DNA from: Streptomyces sp. F63
GTDB lineage: Bacteria > Actinomycetota > Actinomycetes > Streptomycetales > Streptomycetaceae
Reading direction: 5' to 3'
Length of the DNA: 64,000 nt
Assembly: GCF_018070345.1 (NCBI RefSeq)
Contig: NZ_JAGPXX010000013.1
Location: 62,001-126,000 of the forward strand
Position 1 is the first letter of the stretch, and each line of letters opens with the position of its first letter. The position numbers and the translations under genes are program-made. Below are positions 51,716-60,890 of the stretch, piece by piece. The notes below the pieces were generated by a model. The model saw nothing but the letters and a program-made list of their open reading frames with translations. It was not told the DNA's origin and ran no database searches.

Positions 51716-52267
51716 ATGAACAAAGGGGATCTACGCCGCGCCGTCGCTCCGGCGCTGATGAGCTGCCTCGCGCTGACCCTCTCGGCGTGTGGTGGAGGGC
51801 GCGAGTACACCGTGCCCAAGGAGGCCTGCGAAGTTCCTCTGAGCGAGGAGAGACTCGAGCCGTTCCTGGTCGACGGGGAGAGCCTCAAGGCAGTGGGCGA
51901 TTCGCTGATCGACTTCGAGGGGCGGAGCTATGCGACATGCGAGATCACGGTCGACGACCGGCTTGTGATCAGCCTCCAGGTCGACAAGGTCGACAAGGTC
52001 TACGACCCGATGGACAACTCGGAGAGTTTCCGGTTCGAGAACCGGGCGAGAATGGAGAATCTGCCGTTCGGCGGCCTGGGTGCGCTGGGCGACCGCAACT
52101 CCATGGTCAGTACCGCCTGTTCCGGGCCCAAGACGGACCATCTCATCATATATGTCTCAACCAGCCTCAAGGCCGGCGGCGACGTCGGTGAACGCCGCAA
52201 GAACATCGAGGCCTTCACACTCGACTTCGCGCCGAAGCTGAAGAAGAAGCTCGGCTGCTCGACCTGA
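51716..52267 (+). CDS. Lipoprotein, unknown function
   Basis: A 183-aa protein with a lipobox LTLSAC (cysteine about residue 25) after a hydrophobic signal (PALMSCLALTLSACG). The mature part has Cys residues in KEACEV, YATCEI, STACSG and KLGCST, suggesting disulfides, and strand-rich segments like those of the 50585-51601 protein (SYATCEITVDDRLVISLQVD versus LHFRCTVESS). It is preceded by CAGGAG. Function unknown; likely acts with its upstream neighbour at the cell surface. Confidence 0.8.
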   Translation: MNKGDLRRAVAPALMSCLALTLSACGGGREYTVPKEACEVPLSEERLEPFLVDGESLKAVGDSLIDFEGRSYATCEITVDDRLVISLQVDKVDKVYDPMDNSESFRFENRARMENLPFGGLGALGDRNSMVSTACSGPKTDHLIIYVSTSLKAGGDVGERRKNIEAFTLDFAPKLKKKLGCST

Positions 52268-52572
52268 CTCGGAAATATCGCGCGATCGGAGACGGTCCGG
52301 TTCGCCGGCCGCGGGTGTGGCGTGACGTCATGTTCCCGCTCGAGGGCAGCACCGGCCGGCGAGCGCAGTCGTCCTGACGGCGGCCCTGATGACCGGTTGC
52401 CGGCGCAGCGGCACCGCTGAGCCTGGACGGCCTGGCCGGGACCGCCGACGGCTTGGTTTCCCGCAGTCACGCAGGGCAACGGAGCCGGGACGGCGGATCG
52501 CCTGATACAGCACACATCCGGGTCAGCGTTGTCCCTGGTCAACTCCCTTGACGGGCCGAAACGCTGGCCGTC
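52268..52572. other. Upstream region of HATPase gene, homologous to 47972-48040
   Basis: Bases 52502-52572 match the region between the XRE gene and the ATPase remnant (CTGATACAG, GTCCCTG/CTCAACT). The second half of the inverted repeat is degraded here. 52268-52500 holds no evident gene. Confidence 0.5.
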
Positions 52573-53055
52573 ATGACAGCACCACGGACCGAAGTCCCCA
52601 TCACCGTACGTACGTTCGCGCACCGCTTCTCGTCCACGCGGCGCGGCGCCCGGCTCGCCCGGCTGCTCGCCGGGCATCAGCTCGTCGACTGGGGACTCCC
52701 GCGCGGCACCTGCGCGTTCGACGGCGCCACCCTCGTCATCGCGGAACTCGCCTCGAACGCCGTGCTGCACGGCCTCGTCCCCGGCCGGGACTGCGCGCTG
52801 CGCCTCGCGTACGACACTGGGACCGGCGTCCTCCGCATCGAGGTGTCCGACACCCACCCCGGCCGCCCCGCCCGCGTCGAGCCCTCACCCGCCTACGACC
52901 GGGGGCGTGGGCTGGCCCTGGTCGAGGCGATCGCCCTCCGCTGGGGCGTGCAGGACCGGAACGGACCCGGCAAGACCGTCTGGGCCGAGTGCGCCGTCGC
53001 GGCGGGCTGCGAGAACGCGGAGCGCCCCGCCGTCCGCGGCGGGGGACAGGGGTAA
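52573..53055 (+). CDS. HATPase_c anti-sigma/regulatory kinase-like protein
   Basis: A 160-aa protein of the RsbW/SpoIIAB-like ATPase group: N-box ELASNAVLHG, G1 box EVSDTHPGRPAR, G2 box DRGRGLALVEAIALRWG, ending with TVWAECAV. In Streptomyces such ATPases are normally divergent from a WhiJ-type XRE gene plus DUF397. Here that XRE partner is missing except for the fragment at 50040, while the complete XRE pair at 46.8-47.9 kb lost its ATPase. It may bind sigma factors or be a stand-alone regulator. Confidence 0.9.
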   Translation: MTAPRTEVPITVRTFAHRFSSTRRGARLARLLAGHQLVDWGLPRGTCAFDGATLVIAELASNAVLHGLVPGRDCALRLAYDTGTGVLRIEVSDTHPGRPARVEPSPAYDRGRGLALVEAIALRWGVQDRNGPGKTVWAECAVAAGCENAERPAVRGGGQG

Positions 53056-53160
53056 CGCGACGCCCCTTGCGCGGGTTTCCGGCGGCCCGTGCGTCTCCTG
53101 TGCCTCGGTGCGTAGTCTGAGGGCTGCACACCGAGGTGAACCCCTGGAGGGATGTCTCCC

Positions 53161-53472
53161 ATGCCCCGGACCACTCAGCTCCGCACGTACACCGTCCGCG
53201 ACGGCTTGCTCGACGAGTGGGTGGAGCGGTGGCGGACGGAAATCGTCCCGCTGCGTCTGGAGCTGGGGTTCACCATCGGCGGGGCGTGGGCGGACCGGGA
53301 GCGCAATCAGTTCATCTGGCTGATTTCCTATGACGGCCCGGAGACTTTCGCGGAGCGCAACGCGCTGTACTGGTCGTCACCGGCACGGGAACGGATGAAC
53401 CTCGATCCGGAGGACTACCTGCTGCACACGGATGACCGCACCGTCGAGGTACTGGCGACTACGGCCGACTGA
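53161..53472 (+). CDS. NIPSNAP-family small protein
   Basis: A 103-aa ferredoxin-like fold protein: QLRTYTVRDGLLDEWVERWR, GFTIGGAWADRERNQFIWLI, YWSSPARERMNLDPEDYLL. ATG 53161 is preferred to 53152 because GGAGG (53146-53150) is then correctly spaced. NIPSNAP proteins are small dimeric alpha/beta barrels of unclear function. Its end overlaps the convergent STAND gene by 14 bp. Confidence 0.88.
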   Translation: MPRTTQLRTYTVRDGLLDEWVERWRTEIVPLRLELGFTIGGAWADRERNQFIWLISYDGPETFAERNALYWSSPARERMNLDPEDYLLHTDDRTVEVLATTAD

Positions 53473-56400
53473 CCGGCAGCATGTGCCGGTCCCGTTCCTC
53501 CTCGCTGAGTGTCCGGAAGACCCGCCCCCGGGCCCGTGCTTCCAGCCGGTCCACGTCCGGGTCCGCGAGCCACACCCGGGCGGTGCCGTCGAAGGAAGCG
53601 GTGAGCAGTCTCGTGCCGTCCCGTGACCAGGCGACCGAGGACACCTTGTCCTGGTGGACACCTGCGATCGCGATCTCCTCGAAGGTCTCGGCGGACCACA
53701 CGCGCACGGTGAGGTCGTCGGAGCCGGTGGCGAGGAACCGGCCGTCGGGCGACCAGGCGACGGCACGGACCCGCCCCTCATGGCCTCTCAACGTGCCGGT
53801 ACGGCGGCCCGTCGCGGTGTCCCACACCGCCGCCGTCCAGTCGCCCGAAGCGGTGGCGACGTGTTGGTCGTCCGGGGACCATGCCACGTCGTCCACGTAG
53901 TTGTCGTGGCCGCGCAGCACCGTGAGCTGCCGGCCTTCGGCGACGTCCCACACTCGGCACGTGCGGTCGTCGGAGGCGCTGGCGAGCAGTCGGCCACCCG
54001 GTGACCAGGCGACGCGGCCCACCCAGTCCTGGTGTCCGGCCAGCGGCAGGAGTTCGGTACCCGTGCCGGCCGCCCATACGCGCACGGTGCCGTCGTGGCC
54101 ACCGGTGGCGATGCGGGTGCCGTCCGGTGCCCAGGTACAGGATTCGACGATGTCGCCGTGGTGGTCGAACACGCCGTTCAGGTTCTCGTCCACGACGCGG
54201 AACAATCCGTCGTTGGTGCTCAGCGCGAGCCGTTGGTCCCGGGGCGGCCAGGCGACGCTCCAGACCCGGTCCTCCAGAGCGAGGCATTCTCCTGTGGCCT
54301 CTCCGGTGACGGCGTCCCAGATCCGGACGGTGGCGTCGCCGGAAGCGGTCGCGATGCGGCTCTCGTCGCGGGACCAGGCAGCTTGGTGCACCGGGCCGCG
54401 GTGACCGTCGAGCAGGATCTGCTCGGCACCTCGCGGGCGAAGGTCCCACACCCGCCCCGTGCCGTCGGTGGAACTGGTGGCGAGCCGGTCGCCGGAGGGT
54501 GACCAGCCGACGCCCCACACGGTGTCGGTATGGCCCCGGAGCACCGCGATGACCTTCGCGTCGCGGGTGCTGACGACGCGGACGGTCCGGTCGGACGACG
54601 CGGAGGCGAGCGCCCGGCCGTCGGGGGACCAGGCCACATTCCAGACGTAGTCGGTGTGGCCGCGCAGCAGCAGCCGCAGGCCGCCGGTCTCCGCGTCGTG
54701 GATGCGCACGGTGTGATCACCGGAGCCGGTGGCGATGCTGCGCCCGTCCGGCGACCAGGCGATGCCTTCGACGAAGTCGGCATGACCTGTCAGCGTCGTC
54801 CTGGGCGACCCCGTCGCCAGGTCCCACACGATGGCCGTCTGGTCGTGGGAGGCGGAGGCGAGGCCGGAGCCGTCCGGGGACCAGGCCACTCCCCAGACAT
54901 CGTCGCGGTGCCCGTGCAGGGCATGGACAAGATCCCCGGTATCGGCCTCCCACACCCGCACGATGCGGTCCCTGGACGTACCCGCGACGAACCTGCCGTC
55001 GGGCGACCAGGCCACCTGCCTGCTGATGTCGCCGGCACCGGTCAGCAGCCGCACGGGCGCCCCGGAGACGGCGTCCCAGATCCGTACGACACAGTCGCGT
55101 CCCGTAGTGGCGATGCGGGAGGAGTCGGCCGACCACGCGACCGATTCGACCATCACGCCGTCGGACGGAAGCTCGAGCAGTGAACGTCCCGAGGCGGCAT
55201 CGAAGACCCGGGCCGTGCCGTCCCGTGACGCCGTGGCCAGCAGACGGCCGTCCGGGGACCACGCGATGTGCCGGACCGTGTCCGTGTGCCCGGAGAGTTG
55301 GAGGCGGAGATGGCTGAAGGCCAGTGCCGTCATCAGGCTGCGATGGGCAGCCGGTGTCGGTGCGCATTCGCCGAGCGCGGCCAGGGAGAGGAGGATCGCC
55401 CGCTCCGGGTGGCTCTCGGCGCTGCCGAGTGCGAACTGGCCGATACTCTCCGACGCGCGGCGCAGGAAGGCCAGATCACGGCGCTGCGAGGACTGGACGA
55501 GCGAACGTACCGGCTCCGATGCCTGTCCGGACTCCTCCAGAGCGGCGAGCCAGCGTTGGGCCAGGGCGAGCCGTTCGCCGGTGAGGAGATAGTCGTCGCT
55601 GTGGCCTGAGTTCTCCCAGTCCGCGGCCCACCGTTCGAGTTCGGCTCGGCGGCGCAGTTGCTCGACGCGCGCTTCGACCTCCTGCCTCAGCGGAGCCCAT
55701 TGGCGGAAGAGCGCCTCGTGCGTGACCTGAGCGTAGGGCTCCCGGCCGGAGAGCGTGTCGCCACGGACCCCGGACATCAGCAGGCGCGCGTTCACGAAGG
55801 CGTCCACGACGCGGCGCTCCGCTTCCGTGAGCTCGGACAGGGGGACGCGTCTGCGAGCCACTTCCCGGCCCTGCACCGTGACGAATCTGAGGAGTGTCCG
55901 GAGGACGCTCTCGACCCCGTCTTCGGCTCCGATCTCGGCCATGGTCTGGTCGGCCTGCCGTGCGAGAGCTCCCGCTACACCGCCCAGGTCACGGTAGAGC
56001 TCCTCGGTGACCGTTCCGCCGGGCCCGGAAGCGAAGTAGAGCTCCTGGAGGAGATACGCGAGCAGAGGCAGCGCGTCGTCCGTGCCCACGTCGTCCACGA
56101 TGCGGTCCACCACCCCGGGGGCGAAGGACAGATTCACCAGGGCGCCGGGGCGTTCCACCACCTGGGCCAGTTGGCCTCGGCCCAACGCGCCGATGGCCGT
56201 CGGATGCTGAACGAGTTCGGCGTGTTCGGTGGCGAGCAGTTGCCCAAGGAAGTCGACCCGGAGCGTGGCCAGCACCCGGACCTCGGGAGATCGTTCCACA
56301 CAGGAACGGAGCGCTTCGAGGAACTGCGAACGCTCCCTCTCACCAGCGAGCGTGACGACTTCTTCGAATTGGTCGATCACCAGGAGCGTGCGCCGGAACC

Positions 56401-57010
56401 GGCCGCCCCGCAGCCGCGACAGTTCTGTCGCCAGGGAAGTGGGCCCCCTCCGCAGGCGCCGCAGGACAGCTGCCACGGGCTCCTGCCCTCCACTGGCGGC
56501 CGCAAGGGAGGAGGCCAGAGACCCCAGTGGATTCGCCCCGGGAGAGAAGGCCGGGAGGATTGTCCATCGGCGTCCCCGCAGCCGTGGCAGCACGCCTGCG
56601 CGCACCAGCGAGGACTTGCCGCTCCCGGATGCTCCGACGAGGACCAGGAACCGGTCGGCGGGGCGCTCCGGCGGCGCGTGGAGACGGCGCGTGAGCTCCG
56701 AGGCCTGGACCTCCCGGCCGAAGAAGACCGGTGCCTCCTCCTCGGCGAAGGCGTCCAGCCCTGGGTAGGGCACCCGGTCGGGAGGCCAGTCAGCCGGTGG
56801 GGGCGCGGGATTCTCCAACCGGTACACCACGACCTGACCGGCCACCATGGCGACGATCAGCAGTCCGATGGCGGGGACGGACGCCTGCTGCAGGACGCGC
56901 AGGAACCAGGGCGCTTCATCCACATTGGTGGCGTAGTTGGTGACAATGCCGAGGAGACTCGCGACGAGCACCAGCATGATCTGGAGAGCCAACTGCACGC
57001 GGTGCCTCAT
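53459..57010 (-). CDS. nSTAND NTPase with 14 WD40 repeats
   Basis: An 1183-aa protein. Two N-terminal hydrophobic helices (about residues 9-25 and 45-62) suggest membrane anchoring. PYPGLDAFAEEEAPVFFGRE opens an nSTAND1 NTPase with Walker A GASGSGKSS (126-134) and Walker B LLVIDQFEE (209-217). A helical arm follows to about residue 590. From LSGHTDTVRHIAWSPDGR onward I count 14 WD40 units, enough for two seven-bladed propellers. STAND proteins oligomerise on ligand detection; many bacterial members sense phage proteins. No N-terminal effector enzyme is visible, so it may work with a partner, perhaps the helicase-PLD gene 200 bp upstream on the same strand. Confidence 0.92.
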   Translation of the reverse strand: MRHRVQLALQIMLVLVASLLGIVTNYATNVDEAPWFLRVLQQASVPAIGLLIVAMVAGQVVVYRLENPAPPPADWPPDRVPYPGLDAFAEEEAPVFFGREVQASELTRRLHAPPERPADRFLVLVGASGSGKSSLVRAGVLPRLRGRRWTILPAFSPGANPLGSLASSLAAASGGQEPVAAVLRRLRRGPTSLATELSRLRGGRFRRTLLVIDQFEEVVTLAGERERSQFLEALRSCVERSPEVRVLATLRVDFLGQLLATEHAELVQHPTAIGALGRGQLAQVVERPGALVNLSFAPGVVDRIVDDVGTDDALPLLAYLLQELYFASGPGGTVTEELYRDLGGVAGALARQADQTMAEIGAEDGVESVLRTLLRFVTVQGREVARRRVPLSELTEAERRVVDAFVNARLLMSGVRGDTLSGREPYAQVTHEALFRQWAPLRQEVEARVEQLRRRAELERWAADWENSGHSDDYLLTGERLALAQRWLAALEESGQASEPVRSLVQSSQRRDLAFLRRASESIGQFALGSAESHPERAILLSLAALGECAPTPAAHRSLMTALAFSHLRLQLSGHTDTVRHIAWSPDGRLLATASRDGTARVFDAASGRSLLELPSDGVMVESVAWSADSSRIATTGRDCVVRIWDAVSGAPVRLLTGAGDISRQVAWSPDGRFVAGTSRDRIVRVWEADTGDLVHALHGHRDDVWGVAWSPDGSGLASASHDQTAIVWDLATGSPRTTLTGHADFVEGIAWSPDGRSIATGSGDHTVRIHDAETGGLRLLLRGHTDYVWNVAWSPDGRALASASSDRTVRVVSTRDAKVIAVLRGHTDTVWGVGWSPSGDRLATSSTDGTGRVWDLRPRGAEQILLDGHRGPVHQAAWSRDESRIATASGDATVRIWDAVTGEATGECLALEDRVWSVAWPPRDQRLALSTNDGLFRVVDENLNGVFDHHGDIVESCTWAPDGTRIATGGHDGTVRVWAAGTGTELLPLAGHQDWVGRVAWSPGGRLLASASDDRTCRVWDVAEGRQLTVLRGHDNYVDDVAWSPDDQHVATASGDWTAAVWDTATGRRTGTLRGHEGRVRAVAWSPDGRFLATGSDDLTVRVWSAETFEEIAIAGVHQDKVSSVAWSRDGTRLLTASFDGTARVWLADPDVDRLEARARGRVFRTLSEEERDRHMLPVSRP

Positions 57011-57210
57011 GGGGCATCAGCCTCGTCGCGTCCCCGCAGCACTTCCCGCCCCCGCCTCATCGCTGTCGAAACCGGTCCACCGCCGTCCGCCGGGAAAGTG
57101 CGGCGGTGTCGGTGCCCGCGAACATCATCGAAGGTTGAGGAGGCGAGCTCAACAGCGCACAGCAGAACCAGCCACAACGCGCGGACCGGTGCTGCGCCCG
57201 GCGGCCGCCC

Positions 57211-60200
57211 TCAGCGCGGCCGGCCGCCGCTCAGCCGGATGTCCTGGTTCCAGGCGTTGCTGCGGCCCGTCTTCGGGTCGGTCTTGCAGTGGGTCTCGTA
57301 ACAGCGCCAGTACCAGGTTGCGTTCTTGCGGCGGCGGATCTCGATGTCCCGCCCTCCGCACCGGCCGCACTTCGGCGGGCGGGCGAAGACCTCCGCGTGC
57401 TCGTGCTCCAGCAGCTTGCGGGCGAAGTGGGCTCCCTCCATCGTCACCATCACCTCCCGGGTCCAGCTCTGGGAGAGGGCGTTCAGGCTGCCGAGCATCA
57501 CCGTCCGGTCGTCGATCACCACGATCTTCTGGTGCATGACGTTCATCGGGACGACGGTGTCCACCACGGCTCGCAGATCGGCGATGAGGTCCGGGTTCCG
57601 CTGCTGGAGCTGGTCGGTGTCGTCGCGGATGAAGACCGTCACGCGCACGCCCCGCCGTACCGCCTCCCGCAGTTCGGGCAGGATGGCGCGGACCCGCTGC
57701 GCGACCCAGGGCGCCCACAGCCAGATGGAACTGCGGGCGGCGCGGAGACGGTCGGCGAAGGTGGCGTAGAACGCCAGCTCGTCCTGGACGTCCGTCACCT
57801 CCACGTGGCGGCTCAGCACCTCGGCGAGGGCCGAGCCGAACTCGCCGAGGTGCGGGCCGTGGGTGTCCGGCGGGGTGATGAGGTGCTGCGCCCGGAGCCG
57901 GCGCACGCCGGGAGTGCCCACCATCGCGTTCAGGCAGGCGAGCGCCATGCCGTCCTCCGCCCGGGAGATGCGTTCCCCGCTGCCCAGGATGTAGAGGCGG
58001 GTCTGCGTCCGGGTGACGGCGACATTGAGGAGCCGGACACCATTGCGCACCCACGGGCCGGCGCCCGGCTTCCGGTGGGCCATGCCCATCCACAGCGGGC
58101 GGCCGTGGGCACCCTCCACCATGTCGAAAATGACGACGGGGAACTCGCGGCCCTGGAAGCGGTGCGCGGTCCCGACCTCGGCGAGCGGCCCGCCGCCGCC
58201 CTCGGCGTCCCGCAGCGTCTCCAGGGTGGCGGCGGTCTGGTCGCCGTACGGGGTGACGACGCCCACCTCCTCGCCCTGCTCCCGGTGGTACTCGACCAAG
58301 GCGCGGGAGAGCAGCGCGCCGGCCGGCCACCAGCCCTTGCGCCGGCCCGTGAGGTGAGGCCGCGCCAGCTCGTGCAGGCCGTCGGTGTCGACGAAGACGA
58401 TCTCGGGGTCGTTCGGCTCGCGGGGCACGGCGGACCGGGCGCCGCCGCGCAGCACGCCCCCGTACGCCAGGGAGTTGGCGAGCCGCATGACGGCCGGGCC
58501 GAAGCGGTGCTGCTCGGTGAGCGTGACGCAGGCCGGGTGGCGTGCCGCCTGCTCCGGCTCGGTGATGCCGCAGTGCTCGAAGACGTCCGGGAGCAGCCAG
58601 CGCTTGACGTCGGGCCGGTCCGAGTCCCGGATTTCGGGCGGGACGACGGCTCCGAGCTGCATGAAGTCGCCGAGGAGTACGGCGGTGCCGGACGCCTTCG
58701 CGGTGGCGAGCAGCACCTCGGGCAGGGTCGCCGACCCGGCCTCGTCCACCAGGACCACGTCGTACGGGCCCTCGAAGACAGCCTTGTTGGTGCGGAAGCG
58801 GGCCAGGGTGGTGGCGACCAGCTTGGCGCCCTTGATGATCTCGCCCTGGGCGTTGCGGGCCAGCCGCTCGTACTCCTCCTGGACCTTCTTGAACTCCTTC
58901 TCCAGCGCGGGGCGGCGCTTGCCGTCGGCCGCCACGAGCGGGCGCAGGCGTTCCGCGTCGGCGTGCCGCTTCGGCCAGCCCTTCCGTGCGGCCTCGTCGG
59001 CGAGGGTCTGCGCCTCCTCGGCCCGGTGCGCCGCCTGCCGGGCGCCCTCAGCCGCCTGCCGGGCGGACCGCGCCTGGTCCCGGGCGAGGCGCTGTGCGGC
59101 CTCCGCTGCGCGGAGTTCCCGGTCGAGGGCGGTGATCCGGTCGGGGGTGTGCGGGATACCGCGAACCAGATCCGCGATCTGTTCCTTGAGTTCCTCGGAG
59201 CGGGCGTTGGCCGTGGCGCGGGCGGCGGCGGCCTCTCCCCGCTCATGGGCGGCCCGCTGCTCGGCTCCCGTCAATTCCTGACGCAGCTCCTCCTGCCGGT
59301 CGCGTGCACGCCACCGGGCCACGGCTCCCTTCGCCTCGAACTCGCGCAACTCAGCGCGGAGTTCGCCGCAGCGGTCCTCGGCCAGCAAGGCTTCCGCGGC
59401 TCTCCGTTCGGCCGCCTTCCGGAGCCGGGCCTGCTCCTGCCGTAAGGTCTCCACCCGCTGCCACTCCCGGCGGGACGGCTCCGCCGCCGCGACGAGCGAG
59501 CGCTTCTGCTCCAGCTCCGTATCCGCCCACCGCAGCGTTTCCACGGCCTCGGCCAGCCGGCGGTCGGCGTCGTCCGCCCGGGCGCGGGCCGAGGCCGCAT
59601 CCCGTCCCGGGGTGCGCAGCAGCTTCAGGGCCGCGAAGTAGGCGGCGGAGTCGAAGCCGGTGAGTTCCGTTCCCAGGGCGGCCAGTTGCGCGGCGCGGGA
59701 GCGGATCGCGACGAGTTCCGTCTCGATCCCGCCGCGGCGCGCGGTCGTCTCCGCCAGCCGCTCCCGCACCATCAGCGGCAGGGACACCCCGGGGTCGTCC
59801 GCCACTTCCCTCAGTTGCGGTGGGCCGACCCGGACGATGTCGCCGGGGCTGTGCCGCCGCTCCCGCACCACCCCGAGCAGGGCGTTGTCCACGGCCACAT
59901 TGGTGGCGGACACCAGCAGCACCCGCTCCCCACGGGCGATCAGGTCCCCTATGGCGCGCTTGAGGACGGTGGTCTTGCCCGTCCCCGGCGGGCCCCACAC
60001 CAGGTGGACGCCCCGGCCGAGGCAGGCGCGGTACGCCTCGTGCTGGGCGTCGTGGAAACCCGGCGGCCGGGCGGCGGGCGGGATGTCGCCGCCGACGCGC
60101 CCGGCGGCCAGGGCGGCGGCGAGCGGCGCCTCACCCAGTTTGGCGATGCCGTCGCGCAGGGCTTCCACGAGGAACGTGGGCGGCTGCTTCAGCATCCACA

Positions 60201-60501
60201 GATACGGCTCGGGCAGGTCGGCGAACTCGGCGACCCTGAGCGTCAGCAGGGAGCCGTTCTGCGCGGTCTCGGTGACGGAGAAACCGTCCGTTTCGACACC
60301 GTGCTGCTCCGGGCCGGCCAGCCGCAGGCTTTCGAGCTGGTCGGGACCGATGTCGGAACCCCGCATGTCCACCGCGTGGACGCCGGGTTCACCGGTGCGC
60401 ACCGCCCGTCCGACGCGCAGCCACCGCGCCTGCCGCCCCGCGCCGCCCTCCGCGGCGATCCACTCTCCCAGTGCTGTCGCGATCTCCTCGCGCCACCCCA
60501 C
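57211..60501 (-). CDS. SF1 helicase - PLD nuclease fusion (Mokosh type II-like)
   Basis: A 1096-aa protein from the GTG at 60499-60501 (VGWREEIATALGEW); longer in-frame starts are less coding-like. The helicase is Upf1/Dna2-like: Walker A GPPGTGKTT (170-178), LLVSATNVAVDNAL, a coiled-coil insert (about residues 270-510, rich in Arg, Glu and Ala), VVLVDEAGSAT, TLTEQHRFG, GTAHRFQGREFPVVIFD and NVAVTRTQTRLYI. The C-terminus has one PLD motif, HQKIVVIDD with GSLN (His990, Lys992, Asp997, Gly1004, Asn1007), and a zinc-like knot Cys1045-x2-Cys1048 ... Cys1067-x4-Cys1072. The architecture matches single-gene Mokosh type II anti-phage proteins, as I remember them. It is divergent from pglY. Confidence 0.9.
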   Translation of the reverse strand: MGWREEIATALGEWIAAEGGAGRQARWLRVGRAVRTGEPGVHAVDMRGSDIGPDQLESLRLAGPEQHGVETDGFSVTETAQNGSLLTLRVAEFADLPEPYLWMLKQPPTFLVEALRDGIAKLGEAPLAAALAAGRVGGDIPPAARPPGFHDAQHEAYRACLGRGVHLVWGPPGTGKTTVLKRAIGDLIARGERVLLVSATNVAVDNALLGVVRERRHSPGDIVRVGPPQLREVADDPGVSLPLMVRERLAETTARRGGIETELVAIRSRAAQLAALGTELTGFDSAAYFAALKLLRTPGRDAASARARADDADRRLAEAVETLRWADTELEQKRSLVAAAEPSRREWQRVETLRQEQARLRKAAERRAAEALLAEDRCGELRAELREFEAKGAVARWRARDRQEELRQELTGAEQRAAHERGEAAAARATANARSEELKEQIADLVRGIPHTPDRITALDRELRAAEAAQRLARDQARSARQAAEGARQAAHRAEEAQTLADEAARKGWPKRHADAERLRPLVAADGKRRPALEKEFKKVQEEYERLARNAQGEIIKGAKLVATTLARFRTNKAVFEGPYDVVLVDEAGSATLPEVLLATAKASGTAVLLGDFMQLGAVVPPEIRDSDRPDVKRWLLPDVFEHCGITEPEQAARHPACVTLTEQHRFGPAVMRLANSLAYGGVLRGGARSAVPREPNDPEIVFVDTDGLHELARPHLTGRRKGWWPAGALLSRALVEYHREQGEEVGVVTPYGDQTAATLETLRDAEGGGGPLAEVGTAHRFQGREFPVVIFDMVEGAHGRPLWMGMAHRKPGAGPWVRNGVRLLNVAVTRTQTRLYILGSGERISRAEDGMALACLNAMVGTPGVRRLRAQHLITPPDTHGPHLGEFGSALAEVLSRHVEVTDVQDELAFYATFADRLRAARSSIWLWAPWVAQRVRAILPELREAVRRGVRVTVFIRDDTDQLQQRNPDLIADLRAVVDTVVPMNVMHQKIVVIDDRTVMLGSLNALSQSWTREVMVTMEGAHFARKLLEHEHAEVFARPPKCGRCGGRDIEIRRRKNATWYWRCYETHCKTDPKTGRSNAWNQDIRLSGGRPR

Positions 60502-60890
60502 CCTGCCGCCGCCCCCCGCTCGGTAACCGGTCCGGGCCCGCACCCTACCCACCGGCCGGCGGGCCTCACCCCGGCAGAAGGCGGTACGGGCGCTTCCGGA
60601 TACCGGCCGTGGCACGGGGGAGAAGTAGGGGCGGGAAGCGCGGCTCCCGGGTGGGCGTCTGCGCGGCTCCCGCGTACGGGGAACCCCCTGCGGACCGTCG
60701 CCCTGGGTCACCGTCCGGCCCCGGTCCGGAGGGGATCGTCACCCTGGGTTTCCGCGTCGCGGAGATCCCTCAATGACCGGATTTCGACGGCCCGCGGAAT
60801 GGCAGGATTGGGGGGCGCCGCCCCGGCCCCGGACCGGCGGCGCGCCCGCACCCGCGCCCCGTGCAGCCGACCCGAGGGACTGATCGCCCG
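60502..60890. other. Divergent promoter region of helicase-PLD gene and pglY
   Basis: About 390 bp without a convincing gene. It contains two near-identical 12-mers, GTCGCCCTGGGT (60695-60706) and GTCACCCTGGGT (60736-60747), 41 bp apart in direct orientation, which may be regulatory. CGAGGGA (60873-60879) is a weak ribosome site for pglY. Confidence 0.45.
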
